Part shown: positions 47,100 to 54,562 of the stretch, one piece after another
Numbering within the stretch: the first letter of the stretch is position 1
Layout of the letters: each line of letters opens with the position of its first letter
NCBI GenBank assembly: GCA_919901855.1
Contig: CAKKQC010000038.1
Coordinates: 105,298 to 169,297 of the forward strand
Direction: 5' to 3'
Source of the DNA: a bacterium
GTDB taxonomy: Bacteria > Oederibacteriota > CAKKQC01
DNA length: 64,000 nt
The notes under the pieces: generated by a model
What the model was told of the DNA's origin: nothing
Seen by the model: the letters and a program-made list of their open reading frames with translations, nothing else
Databases searched by the model: none
Translations under genes and position numbers: made by a program

Positions 47100-48430
47100 T
47101 GCGGAAGGTGGTGGTGGTCGGAGCCGGGCTCGCGGGCCTGCGGGCGGCCTGGGAGCTGGCGCGCTCGGGCCACGAGGTCACCGTCCTCGAGCGGAAGGCC
47201 GCGGCCGGCGGCCGGGCGGGTTCCGCGCCGGACCCCGAGACGGGGGAGCCGGTCGACACCGGCCAGCACGTGTTCATGGGATGCTACCGTGCGACCAGGG
47301 CCTGGTTCGGGGCGCTCGGCACGGAATCCCTCCTCGCGTTCCAGGACCGGCTGGAGGTGCCGTATCGCCTCCTGGGCGGGGCGACGCGCGGGTTCCGGGC
47401 CGCCCCTTTGCCCCCGCCATTGCACTTGGCCGTCGCCGCGATGACCATGGCCGGGCTCGGCCTGCGCGAGCGGCTGGGGCTCCTGCGCCTTGCCCCGGAT
47501 ATCCTGTTTGCACCAGGCGCCCGCCGCGACCAGGCCACGGTCGCGGTGTGGGAGGACATGCGCGGCCTGCCGAGAGCGGTCCGCGACTATCTTCTCGACC
47601 CTCTCGCGATCGCGGCCGTCAACGAGCCGCCGTCCCGGGCCTCGGCCCTGCCGTTCCTGACCGTCCTGAGAGCGCTGGCCTGGAGCCGGGCGGGTAGCCG
47701 GATCGGGTTCGCCCGCGCCGGGTTGGCGGACCTCTACGTGCCGGCCGCCGTGCGCGCGATCGAGGCCGCCGGCGGGGCGCTCCGGACCGGTGCCTGGGCC
47801 GCCCGCCTGGTCGTGCGCGACGGGCGGGCCGCCGGCGTCGAGCTGGCCGGGGGCGAGACCGTGGAAGGCGACGCCGTGGTCGCGGCCGTCCCGCCGTGGG
47901 ACCTCGCCGCGCTCCTCGGCGACGGCCCCGGAAGCGCCGAGCTGGCGCGCGCGACGAAAGGTTTCGAGGCATCCCCGATCGTGACCGTGCACCTGTGGTG
48001 GGACTCTACGGTGCACCCCGGAGCGTTCAGCGGGCTGCCGGACGGGCCGTTCCAGTGGGTGTTCAACCGCACGGCAATAGTTGGTCCGGGCAACTCCGGC
48101 CACGAGCAACTGTGCGTTGTCCGCAGCGGCGCGCGCGAGCTCCTGGGACGCAAGCCCGACGAGCTTGCCGAGCTCGCGGCCGGGGACCTGCGCCGGCGGC
48201 TCCCGGCCGCCCGGGACGCCCGGGTCTTGCGGGCAAGGACGGTGTGGGAGACGAAGGCGACGGTCTCGCTCACGCCCGGAAGCGACTCGCGCCGCCCCAT
48301 GGCGGCCACGCCGGTCCGCGGGTTCGTGCTCGCCGGGGACTGGACCCGGACTGGGCTGCCCGCGACGATCGAGGGCGCGGTCGTGAGCGGCGAATCCGCC
48401 GCCCGGGTCGTGTTATCCTTGTTCCAATGA
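47099..48430 (+). CDS. hpnE: hydroxysqualene dehydroxylase (FAD-dependent amine-oxidase-like)
   Basis: A 443-residue flavoprotein with the dinucleotide-binding start VVVVGAGLAGLRAAWELARS and the second half of the FAD site VLERKAAAGGRAGS. The HpnE-typical DTGQHVFMGCYRAT and the C-terminal flavin motif VLAGDWTRTGLPATIEGAVV, where a GDWT segment contacts FAD, are also present. HpnE reduces hydroxysqualene to squalene. It is coupled to hpnD (TGATG) and to hemL (ATGA). No squalene-hopene cyclase gene is in the window. Confidence 0.93.
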   Translation: MRKVVVVGAGLAGLRAAWELARSGHEVTVLERKAAAGGRAGSAPDPETGEPVDTGQHVFMGCYRATRAWFGALGTESLLAFQDRLEVPYRLLGGATRGFRAAPLPPPLHLAVAAMTMAGLGLRERLGLLRLAPDILFAPGARRDQATVAVWEDMRGLPRAVRDYLLDPLAIAAVNEPPSRASALPFLTVLRALAWSRAGSRIGFARAGLADLYVPAAVRAIEAAGGALRTGAWAARLVVRDGRAAGVELAGGETVEGDAVVAAVPPWDLAALLGDGPGSAELARATKGFEASPIVTVHLWWDSTVHPGAFSGLPDGPFQWVFNRTAIVGPGNSGHEQLCVVRSGARELLGRKPDELAELAAGDLRRRLPAARDARVLRARTVWETKATVSLTPGSDSRRPMAATPVRGFVLAGDWTRTGLPATIEGAVVSGESAARVVLSLFQ

Positions 48431-49707
48431 ATACCAACCGGAAACTCATGGCCGAGGCGCGCCGGCATCTCGTCGGTGGCGTGAACAGCCCCGTCCGCGC
48501 GTTCGGCGCCGTCGGCGGCACCCCGCCGTTCATCGTGAGCGGCCGGGGGGCGCATCTGCGGGACGCCGCCGGCCGCCGGTACCTGGACTTCATCGGCGGC
48601 TGGGGGCCGCACCTGCTCGGCCACTCCCCGGCGCCGGTCGTGGCCGCCGTCCGGCGCGCGGTCGGACGGGGCACCAGCTACGGGATGCCGACTCCGGTCG
48701 AGGCCGAGCTGGCCGCGCTCGTGAAATCCGCCCTGCCCTCGGTCGAGAAGCTGCGGTTCGTGAACTCCGGCACCGAGGCGACGATGAGCGCGATCCGGCT
48801 GGCCCGGGCCGCGACCCGCCGGGACCTGGTGGTCAAGTTCGACGGCTGCTACCACGGCCACTCGGACGGCCTGCTGGCCGGGGCGGGATCGGGGCTCGCG
48901 ACCTTCGGCATCCCGGCGTCCGCCGGCGTGCCGAAGGCGTTCGCGCGGCTCACGCTCACGATACCGTTCAACGACGTGGCCGCCCTGGAGGACGTGTTCC
49001 GCCGGCAGGGACGTACAATCGCCGCCGTGATCGTCGAGCCCGTCGTCGGGAACATGGGCGTGATCGTCCCGCGCCCCTGGTATCTGGATTCCCTGCGGAG
49101 GATCACGAAAAGCCACGGTGCCCTGCTGATCATGGACGAGGTCATGACCGGGTTCCGCGTCGCCTGGGGCGGGGCGCAGGTGCGGGACGGGATCCGGCCG
49201 GACCTCACCACGCTGGGGAAGGTGATCGGGGGAGGCTTTCCCGTCGGGGCCTACGGCGGACGGGCCGACCTCATGGGGCTCGTGTCACCGGAGGGGCCCG
49301 TCTACCAGGCGGGTACGCTCTCCGGCAACCCGGTCGCGATGGTGGCCGGACTCGCGACGCTCCGCGCGCTCGCGAAGCGCGACTACGACGCGTTGGCGCG
49401 GACGACGGCTTCGTTCTGCGCCCGGCTGCGGGCGGCGGCGCTTCGTTCCGGGGCGGAAGTCTGGATCGGGGAGACGTGCGGCATGTTCACGATCTTCTTC
49501 ACGCGGGGCCCGGTGTGGAACGCCGCGGACGCGCGCAAGTCCGACACGCGCCGGTTCCGCCGGTTCTTCCATGCGATGCTCAAGGCGGGCGTGCTCCTGC
49601 CCCCGTCGCAGTTCGAGGCCGCGTTCCTCGGGTTCGCGCACACGAAGAAGGACCTCGATTACGCGGTGACCGCCGCCTCCTCCTCCTTCCGGGAGGGCCA
49701 TACTTAA
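48427..49707 (+). CDS. hemL: glutamate-1-semialdehyde 2,1-aminomutase
   Basis: A 426-residue PLP-dependent class III aminotransferase making 5-aminolevulinate for haem by the C5 pathway. Features are the opening LVGGVNSPVRAFGAVGGTPP, the PLP-phosphate region VNSGTEATMSAIRLAR, KFDGCYHGHSDGLLAGAGSG, LIMDEVMTGFR (Asp contacting the PLP nitrogen) and the lysine in TTLGKVIGGGFPVGAYGG. The ATGA overlap with hpnE places it in the squalene operon. The last three residues (GHT) and the TAA stop are encoded by the left arm of palindrome P4, so the natural C-terminus may have been replaced when the palindrome arrived. Confidence 0.95.
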   Translation: MNTNRKLMAEARRHLVGGVNSPVRAFGAVGGTPPFIVSGRGAHLRDAAGRRYLDFIGGWGPHLLGHSPAPVVAAVRRAVGRGTSYGMPTPVEAELAALVKSALPSVEKLRFVNSGTEATMSAIRLARAATRRDLVVKFDGCYHGHSDGLLAGAGSGLATFGIPASAGVPKAFARLTLTIPFNDVAALEDVFRRQGRTIAAVIVEPVVGNMGVIVPRPWYLDSLRRITKSHGALLIMDEVMTGFRVAWGGAQVRDGIRPDLTTLGKVIGGGFPVGAYGGRADLMGLVSPEGPVYQAGTLSGNPVAMVAGLATLRALAKRDYDALARTTASFCARLRAAALRSGAEVWIGETCGMFTIFFTRGPVWNAADARKSDTRRFRRFFHAMLKAGVLLPPSQFEAAFLGFAHTKKDLDYAVTAASSSFREGHT

Positions 49708-49752
49708 CAAATTAACATTCGCGGGCGAATGTTAATTTGTTAAGTATGGCCC
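49695..49752. repeat. 58-bp palindrome (GGGGCC type, copy P4), supplies the hemL stop
   Basis: Perfect 28-nt arms (49695-49722 and 49725-49752) flank a GG centre. It equals P1 at 10191 except for one central base. The hemL stop TAA is at 49705-49707 inside the left arm. The convergent cNMP-binding gene ends 5 bp beyond its right edge. Confidence 0.92.
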
Positions 49753-49757
49753 CAAGA

Positions 49758-50201
49758 CTACTCGACTTGGTTGTTGCTGGCTTGGCGCGCGCGGGAGATC
49801 TCGCGCAGGATCGTCGCGATCTGGGGGTTCTTCAGCAGCACGTCGGTGAACGATTCCCGCGCGAGGGTGAACATCTCGCCGTCCTCGATCCCGACCACGG
49901 TGGCCGTGCGCGGCGTGTTGTCGATGAGCGAGATTTCGCCGAAGAACTCCCCGGGCCCGAGCGTCGCCAGGACCTTCTTCCCGAAGAGCTTCTTGCGCGA
50001 GACCTCGACCCGGCCCTTGAATATCAGGTGAAAGAGCTTGCCCGGCTCGCCCTGGCGGATGATCGTCTCGCCCTTGAGGAAGTGGCGGAGGTTGAGGCTG
50101 TGCGCGAGCGTCTCGATCTCGGCGTGGCGCAGGGTCTTGAGGAAGGGCACCGTGTTCAGCATCGTGTGCACCTGCTGGAGCGTTTCGACCGGCAGTTTCA
50201 C
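49758..50201 (-). CDS. stand-alone cyclic-nucleotide-binding domain protein (second of tandem pair)
   Basis: This 147-residue protein is a single cNMP-binding (CAP-type) beta-barrel with flanking helices and no DNA-binding or enzymatic domain. The phosphate-binding cassette FGEISLIDNTPRTATV keeps the Glu (FGE) and Arg (PRTAT) that contact the cyclic phosphate-ribose, and KGETIIRQGEPGKLFHLIF forms the early barrel strands. It starts at GTG 50201, two bases after the stop of its paralogue, so the two are co-transcribed. A role as a soluble regulatory subunit is possible, but no effector is adjacent. Confidence 0.88.
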   Translation of the reverse strand: MKLPVETLQQVHTMLNTVPFLKTLRHAEIETLAHSLNLRHFLKGETIIRQGEPGKLFHLIFKGRVEVSRKKLFGKKVLATLGPGEFFGEISLIDNTPRTATVVGIEDGEMFTLARESFTDVLLKNPQIATILREISRARQASNNQVE

Positions 50202-50203
50202 GG

Positions 50204-50653
50204 CTACTTGAGGTCGAGGGCCCGGTTCTTCGCCTTCCGGTAGTCGGCCGTGTGCCGGATCAGCTCGCCGATCCCGGGGTTGGCGAGCAGGATCTTCTTG
50301 AAGGCCTCGCGGGGGAGGAAGTAGAGCTCGCCGGCCTCCTCGCCGATGACCGTCGCCGACCGCTTTACGTCGTCGATGAGGGCCATCTCGCCGAAGATAT
50401 CGTTCGACGCCAGCGTCGCGACCCTCTTCTTCGAAAGGAACTTCTCCTTGAACACGCCGACCGATCCGGAGGCCAGGATGTAGAAGGTCTCGCCGATCGT
50501 GTTCTGCTTGATGATGACCTCGCCCGGCATGAAGGGGCGCTTGTCGAGGGCCTTGATGAGCTCGTCGAGCTCGTTGACCTTGAGGTATTCGAGGAATGCG
50601 ATCTTCTTGAGGACGATCCGCAGGTTCGCGATGATCTCGGCGCTGAGTTGCAT
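50204..50653 (-). CDS. stand-alone cyclic-nucleotide-binding domain protein (first of tandem pair)
   Basis: A 149-residue single cNMP-binding domain with PGEVIIKQNTIGETFYILAS and the phosphate cassette FGEMALIDDVKRSATV, with Glu and Arg both kept. Helices at the N-terminus (IIANLRIVLKKIAFLEYL) resemble the docking helices seen in kinase regulatory or transporter-linked domains. It is paralogous to the next gene. ATG 50653 lies 6 nt after TAGAAT. Function beyond nucleotide binding is unknown. Confidence 0.88.
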   Translation of the reverse strand: MQLSAEIIANLRIVLKKIAFLEYLKVNELDELIKALDKRPFMPGEVIIKQNTIGETFYILASGSVGVFKEKFLSKKRVATLASNDIFGEMALIDDVKRSATVIGEEAGELYFLPREAFKKILLANPGIGELIRHTADYRKAKNRALDLK

Positions 50654-50659
50654 AGTACT

Positions 50660-50665
50660 ATTCTA
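50660..50665 (-). promoter_or_regulatory. -10 element of the tandem cNMP-binding genes
   Basis: On the minus strand TAGAAT ends 6 nt before ATG 50653. It sits between the 3' end of tRNA-Leu and the gene, so the pair can be transcribed independently of the tRNA. Confidence 0.6.
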
Positions 50666-50674
50666 GCAGGGCCG

Positions 50675-50758
50675 TGCGGGCGGAGGGATTTGAACCCCCA
50701 CGAGGTTTCCCCCATCAGGTCCTAAGCCTGGTGTGTCTGCCAATTCCACCACGCCCGC
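50675..50758 (-). tRNA. tRNA-Leu (anticodon UAG)
   Basis: An 84-nt class II tRNA with acceptor strands GCGGGCG/CGCCCGC and discriminator A. The D-arm is TGGTGGAATTGGCAGACAC, the anticodon loop CTTAGGA has TAG, and a long variable arm (TGATGGGGGAAACCTCG) and T-arm GGGGGTTCAAATCCCTC follow. CCA is not encoded. It is flanked by GH29 upstream and the cNMP genes downstream, all on the minus strand. Confidence 0.95.
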
Positions 50759-50780
50759 ATCAAGATAACCCTACCACTCA

Positions 50781-52079
50781 TCAAGGCTTCATGAACAGCT
50801 CGATCACCGGCACGGTCACGTCGGGCTTCCTGACCGGCAGCTCCAGCGTGAGCAGGGAGGGCTTCCGGTTCGCCTTCATCGCCCCGTAGCTCTCCTCCGG
50901 TATCCGCTTGAGCATCTTCACTTCGGAGGCATCGTTCAGGAGCTGCGCGTATTCAACCTGGTCCGCCATGTCGTCGAGGTGCAGGTGCCGGAACGGCCAC
51001 GAGTAGACGTGGCAGTAGAGCCGCCGGGTGTCCGGGTTCCACGTGTACCGGCAGTGCTCGGGGCACCGGTACTTGTCCGGGGCCTGGGTGCATCCCAAGA
51101 TCGACCGGCCGTGGCGCTTCATCCACTCGCCCAGGCCGGCAAGCCGGTCGAGAGCCCGGCGGTCGAACTCGCCCCGTCCCGTCGGTCCGACGTTGAGCAG
51201 GAGGTTGCCGCCGCGGCTCACGCAGTCGATGAGCATCTTCACGAGCTGGTCCACGCTCTTCCAGCTTGCCTCGTCCCGGTGGTAGCCCCACGAGCCCGAG
51301 AACGTGTGGCAGGCTTCCCACACCACGGGGCTCCCGTCGACGCGGAGCCACTCCCGGGGCACGTACTGCTCCGGCGTCTTGACGTCCTGGTCGATCTGGA
51401 GCCGGTCGTTGAGGATGATCTTCGGCTGGAGCTTGCGGACGAGCCGGATGAGCTTCTCGCTCTGCCAGACGTCGCGCCCCTTGCCCGGGAACTTCTCCGT
51501 CTTGGGCACGCTGAAGTCGAACCACATGATGTCGACTTTGCCGTGCCGGGTCAGGAGTTCCCTCGTCTGGCCGTGCAGGTATTCGACGTACTTCCGGATG
51601 TCCCGTTTCGCGTCAGCCCTGATGTGGTCCGCGTCGTCCCGCATCGGGTGGCACCCGTCGGTCGTGTAGTGCGGGTGGTGCCAGTCGAGGAGGGAGTGGT
51701 AGAACCCGACCTTGAGGCCGCGTTTCCGGAAAGCCTCGACCATGGGCTTCAGGAGGTCGCGCTTCGCGGGCGTGTTCGTGGCCTTGTAGTCCGTCAGCTT
51801 GGAGTCCCAGAGGCAGAACCCCTCGTGGTGTTTGGTAGTGACCACGAAGTACTTCATCCCGGCGCCGGCCGCCGCCGTGGCCCACGCGTCGGGGTCGTAG
51901 AGGTCGGGGTCGAACCGCTTGAAGTAGCGGTCGTACTCCTCGTTCGGGATCCGCTCGAAGTTCCTGATCCACTCGTGCCGCGCGGCCATGGCGTAGAGGC
52001 CCCAGTGGATGAAGAGTCCGAACCGGTCGTGGGTGAACCAGGCGGTGTCGCCGTCGGTATTCGCGGGCTTCGGTATCAC
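50781..52079 (-). CDS. alpha-L-fucosidase, glycoside hydrolase family 29
   Basis: A 432-residue GH29 enzyme with the family opening WFTHDRFGLFIHWGLYA, the active-site His pair in VVTTKHHEGFCLWDS, GFYHSLLDWHHP, and the nucleophile Asp in DIMWFDFS. SRGGNLLLNVGPTGRGEF is also typical. It would release terminal fucose from glycans with retention. There is no signal peptide, so the enzyme should act in the cytoplasm on imported oligosaccharides. GTG 52079 follows AGGAGG by 7 nt, an ordinary ribosome site rather than a leaderless start. Confidence 0.92.
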   Translation of the reverse strand: MIPKPANTDGDTAWFTHDRFGLFIHWGLYAMAARHEWIRNFERIPNEEYDRYFKRFDPDLYDPDAWATAAAGAGMKYFVVTTKHHEGFCLWDSKLTDYKATNTPAKRDLLKPMVEAFRKRGLKVGFYHSLLDWHHPHYTTDGCHPMRDDADHIRADAKRDIRKYVEYLHGQTRELLTRHGKVDIMWFDFSVPKTEKFPGKGRDVWQSEKLIRLVRKLQPKIILNDRLQIDQDVKTPEQYVPREWLRVDGSPVVWEACHTFSGSWGYHRDEASWKSVDQLVKMLIDCVSRGGNLLLNVGPTGRGEFDRRALDRLAGLGEWMKRHGRSILGCTQAPDKYRCPEHCRYTWNPDTRRLYCHVYSWPFRHLHLDDMADQVEYAQLLNDASEVKMLKRIPEESYGAMKANRKPSLLTLELPVRKPDVTVPVIELFMKP

Positions 52080-52130
52080 GTCCAGGCCTCCTGAGTTTGG
52101 GATGACGCCATCATACCGCTCCTGAATGGA

Positions 52131-52164
52131 AACGGGCCGGGAGCTTGTCGGCCCCCGGCCCGTT
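52131..52164 (-). terminator. hairpin terminator after the DUF3332 gene
   Basis: An 11-bp perfect stem (AACGGGCCGGG/CCCGGCCCGTT, 52131-52141 with 52154-52164) has a 12-nt loop. Read on the minus strand it lies about 20 nt after the stop at 52185 and is followed by a weak T-run (GTTTCCATT). It separates DUF3332 from the fucosidase gene. Confidence 0.65.
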
Positions 52165-52184
52165 CGTTCAGCGCTGAGAGGAGA

Positions 52185-52694
52185 TTACTGCAGAAACTGC
52201 CCCGCTGCGGTGGCCGGATAGGCCGCCACCACGTGCCCGTCGGCGCGGCTGACTTCGATCGTGCCGTCCCCGAGCGTCCTCGACACGAGCTTGTTGCCGT
52301 CCAGAGTGTAGGCCTGGAGGGAACCGTCGGCGTCCGCCCGGATGACGGCCGTCTGGACCAGCACGTTGCTCCGGTAGATCTCGAGCCGGACGGTCTTGCG
52401 ATCCTTGCCCGGTGTGAGCACGGCCTTGATGTCGCCCTGCTCGATCGTCTTCGATTCCATCGCGCTCTTGCCCGTCCAGAACTTGACCGAGTTCAGGACG
52501 ACGGCGTCCACGATCGCGCAAGCCGCGTAGACGGGGATGATGTTGATCACGAGGAACACGCCCTCGTTCATCCACTTGTCGCCCACGCTGCCGTTCCATT
52601 TCCAGAGTTTCTTGGTCAGCTCGAACGGGCCGTAGCATGACGAGGTCATGATTACGACCAGCAGAGCCATGCTGATGAGCGAAGTCCGCTTCAC
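52185..52694 (-). CDS. DUF3332 family lipoprotein
   Basis: A 169-residue protein with a basic start and hydrophobic signal (LISMALLVVIMTSSC), then a Cys that could be lipidated, although the -3 residue is Thr rather than the usual Leu. The DUF3332 core is clear: ELTKKLWKWNGSVGDKW, VFLVINIIPVYAACAIVDAV and VLNSVKFWTGKSAM. The C-terminal half is a small beta domain. The family is found in Gram-negative bacteria and has no known function. GTG 52694 has AAGGAGG about 9 nt upstream. Confidence 0.82.
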   Translation of the reverse strand: MKRTSLISMALLVVIMTSSCYGPFELTKKLWKWNGSVGDKWMNEGVFLVINIIPVYAACAIVDAVVLNSVKFWTGKSAMESKTIEQGDIKAVLTPGKDRKTVRLEIYRSNVLVQTAVIRADADGSLQAYTLDGNKLVSRTLGDGTIEVSRADGHVVAAYPATAAGQFLQ

Positions 52695-52777
52695 GATGTT
52701 AGCCCTCCTTGGCAAGCTCGTACTGCCAGTCATTATCGTCCATGTTCACGCGGGTTGTGCAACCCTCTCGAACATGA

Positions 52778-52783
52778 TACAAA
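52778..52783 (+). promoter_or_regulatory. -10 element of pyk (TGA-TACAAA)
   Basis: TACAAA, preceded by TG-n (extended -10), ends 7 nt before ATG 52791, giving a probable leaderless transcript. The last base departs from TANNNT, so this is weaker than the others. Confidence 0.45.
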
Positions 52784-52790
52784 CAAACGC

Positions 52791-54194
52791 ATGAAGCGCA
52801 CGAAGATTGTCGCCACACTCGGTCCGGCCACCATGTCCCGCGGACGCCTGACCGCCCTCATCCGGGCCGGCGCCGACGTGATCCGCGTCAACTCGGCGCA
52901 CACGCCCGACGCCCGGCTCCCGGTCATCGTGGCGCTGGTGCGCGCCTGCGCTCGCCGGGCCGGACGGATCGTCGGGATCCTCCAGGACCTGCCCGGGCCC
53001 AAGATCCGGCTGGGCAAGCTCCGCGAGGGCGGCATCGAGCTGCGCCGCGGCGAGGCCGTGACCCTGTTCCCGGGGGCCTCGGGGGGATCGGCGACCTCGC
53101 TCCCGGTCGCGTACCCGTACCTCGCGCGCGATCTGAAGGCCGGCCACGCCGTCTACATCGCGGACGGGCTCGTCCGGCTCACCGTGGACCGGGTGGCGCG
53201 CACCACGGTCGCGTGCCACGTGGACAACGGCGGCCACGTCACGAGCGGCAAGGGCGTGAACCTGCCCGACACCTCGCTCACGCTCAAGGCGTTCACGGCC
53301 GCGGACCGCCGGCACATGCTAGCCGGAATGCGCGCGGGCGTGGATTTCGTCGGCATCTCGTTCGTCGGGAACCGCGACGACATGATCCGGGTGAAGCGCG
53401 CGGCGCGGGGGCATGGCCGGCCGCCGTTTATCATCGCAAAAATTGAGCGCCGGGAGGCGCTCAAGAACCTGCCGGGCATCCTGGCCGAGACCGACGGGAT
53501 CATGGTGGCGCGCGGGGACCTCGGCGTCGAGATCTCGTTCGCGGACATCCCCGGGGTCCAGAGGCACATCGTCCACGAGGCCCGGCAGGCCGGCCGCCCC
53601 GTGATCGTGGCCACGCAGGTCCTCGAGTCCATGCTCGAGCATCCGCGCCCCACCCGGGCCGAGGCCACCGACGTGGCCCACGCCGTCGCCGAGGGCGTGG
53701 ACGCGATCATGCTGTCGGGGGAGACGTCCATCGGGAAGTTCCCGGTGGAGGCCGTGCGCGTCCTGCACAAGGTGATCCACGCCGCCCAGCCCGCGTTCTC
53801 GCGGGCGCACGAGAAGGAGCGGATCAGGATCACGGGCGTGTCCGACCGCGTCATCCGGGACGTCTGCGACATGGCCGAGGACACGAACGCCCGGGCCATC
53901 GTGGTGCCCAGCCGCAGCGGCCGCACGGTCCTGCGCACTTCGCGCATCCGGCCGTCCGTGCCGGTCCTCGCCCTCGTCCGCGACCACCGCCTCCTGAACG
54001 TCTTCTCGCTGTGCTGGGGCGTGGACGCGCTCTGCCCGGCCCGGCACATCTCGCCGCACGACATGGTGGGCCGGGTTCGCGCGCTCGTGCTCGCGTGCCG
54101 GCACGCCAAGCGCGGCGAGCGCGTGATCGTCGTCAGCGGCGGCCCGGGCGTCCCCGCCGGCGAAACCGGCATGGTCCAGATCGTCCAGATCTAG
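52791..54194 (+). CDS. pyk: pyruvate kinase, K+-independent type predicted
   Basis: A 467-residue enzyme making pyruvate and ATP from phosphoenolpyruvate. It has the opening RTKIVATLGPA, the catalytic Lys in FIIAKIERREAL, the metal-binding GIMVARGDLGVEI, VIVATQVLESM and AIMLSGETSIGKFPVEAV. The usual NFSHG block is RVNSAHT here, so the Ser that binds K+ in the muscle enzyme is replaced by Ala. The DTKGPEIR block is QDLPGPKIR, giving Leu at position 113 and Lys at 117 in rabbit numbering. Leu113 and Lys117 mark the K+-independent branch of the family, where the Lys amino group replaces the K+ ion. The C-terminal allosteric domain is present (VVPSRSGRTVLRTSRIRPSV). Confidence 0.93.
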   Translation: MKRTKIVATLGPATMSRGRLTALIRAGADVIRVNSAHTPDARLPVIVALVRACARRAGRIVGILQDLPGPKIRLGKLREGGIELRRGEAVTLFPGASGGSATSLPVAYPYLARDLKAGHAVYIADGLVRLTVDRVARTTVACHVDNGGHVTSGKGVNLPDTSLTLKAFTAADRRHMLAGMRAGVDFVGISFVGNRDDMIRVKRAARGHGRPPFIIAKIERREALKNLPGILAETDGIMVARGDLGVEISFADIPGVQRHIVHEARQAGRPVIVATQVLESMLEHPRPTRAEATDVAHAVAEGVDAIMLSGETSIGKFPVEAVRVLHKVIHAAQPAFSRAHEKERIRITGVSDRVIRDVCDMAEDTNARAIVVPSRSGRTVLRTSRIRPSVPVLALVRDHRLLNVFSLCWGVDALCPARHISPHDMVGRVRALVLACRHAKRGERVIVVSGGPGVPAGETGMVQIVQI

Positions 54195-54220
54195 GGGTCC
54201 AGGGGAGTCCAGGGAGTCCA
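54193..54220 (+). repeat. short tandem repeats (AGGGGAGTCC-like) before palindrome P5
   Basis: Variants of AGGGGAGTCC are repeated about three times directly between the pyk stop and palindrome P5. Comparable short direct repeats lie beside P1 (TGGCCCCAGAGGC twice) and P6 (GTCCCCTCAGG twice). Confidence 0.6.
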
Positions 54221-54278
54221 GGGGACGCGCTTTAGATTTTAAGATTCTCGAGAATCTAAGAATCTAAAGCACGTCCCC
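54221..54278. repeat. imperfect 58-bp palindrome (GGGGAC family, copy P5)
   Basis: The left arm starts GGGGACGCGCTTTAGATTTT and the right arm ends CTAAAGCACGTCCCC, with a few mismatches and a TCGA centre. It lies between the convergent pyk gene and the small HicB-like gene. The rest of the 127-nt gap holds only the short tandem repeats. Confidence 0.82.
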
Positions 54279-54321
54279 TGACGGTCCGCGATAGCGAGTC
54301 GGCCGACGACGCCCCTTTGGC

Positions 54322-54558
54322 CTACAGTTTGATATCTATCCGGTGGAAGCCGGGGCGGGGCTTCGAGGGGGACTGGGCCTGCTTGCGCTTCTCGGCCAGC
54401 TTGCGGGCGAGCGTGACGCGCAGGTTCTCCTTGAGCCCGTCCATGTCGTCGCCCCAGGTCTCGGACCCGCCGAACCCGGGGATGTAGCCCGCGAAGACGC
54501 CGCGGCGCGGGTTCGACTGGATGTAGGCCGTGTAGCGCTTCGGGCGGGCCGCCGCCAT
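54322..54558 (-). CDS. small HicB-like protein
   Basis: This 78-residue protein follows the agarase-like gene by 4 nt on the same strand. The core YTAYIQSNPRRGVFAGYIPG, then MDGLKENLRVTLARKLAE, matches the HicB-type alpha/beta fold (a strand pair, then a helix after an acidic turn). The C-terminus is Lys/Arg-rich (KRKQAQSPSKPRPG). There is no HicA toxin beside it and no DNA-binding domain, so a toxin-antitoxin role is not supported. The same fold seems to open the 2,430-residue protein at 32089. ATG 54558 is chosen because it starts just after the upstream stop. Confidence 0.6.
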   Translation of the reverse strand: MAAARPKRYTAYIQSNPRRGVFAGYIPGFGGSETWGDDMDGLKENLRVTLARKLAEKRKQAQSPSKPRPGFHRIDIKL

Positions 54559-54562
54559 CGCG

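Noticed and set aside
54322..54558. HicAB toxin-antitoxin module
   Set aside because: No HicA-like gene is found on either side. The upstream gene is a glycoside hydrolase and the downstream region is a palindrome.
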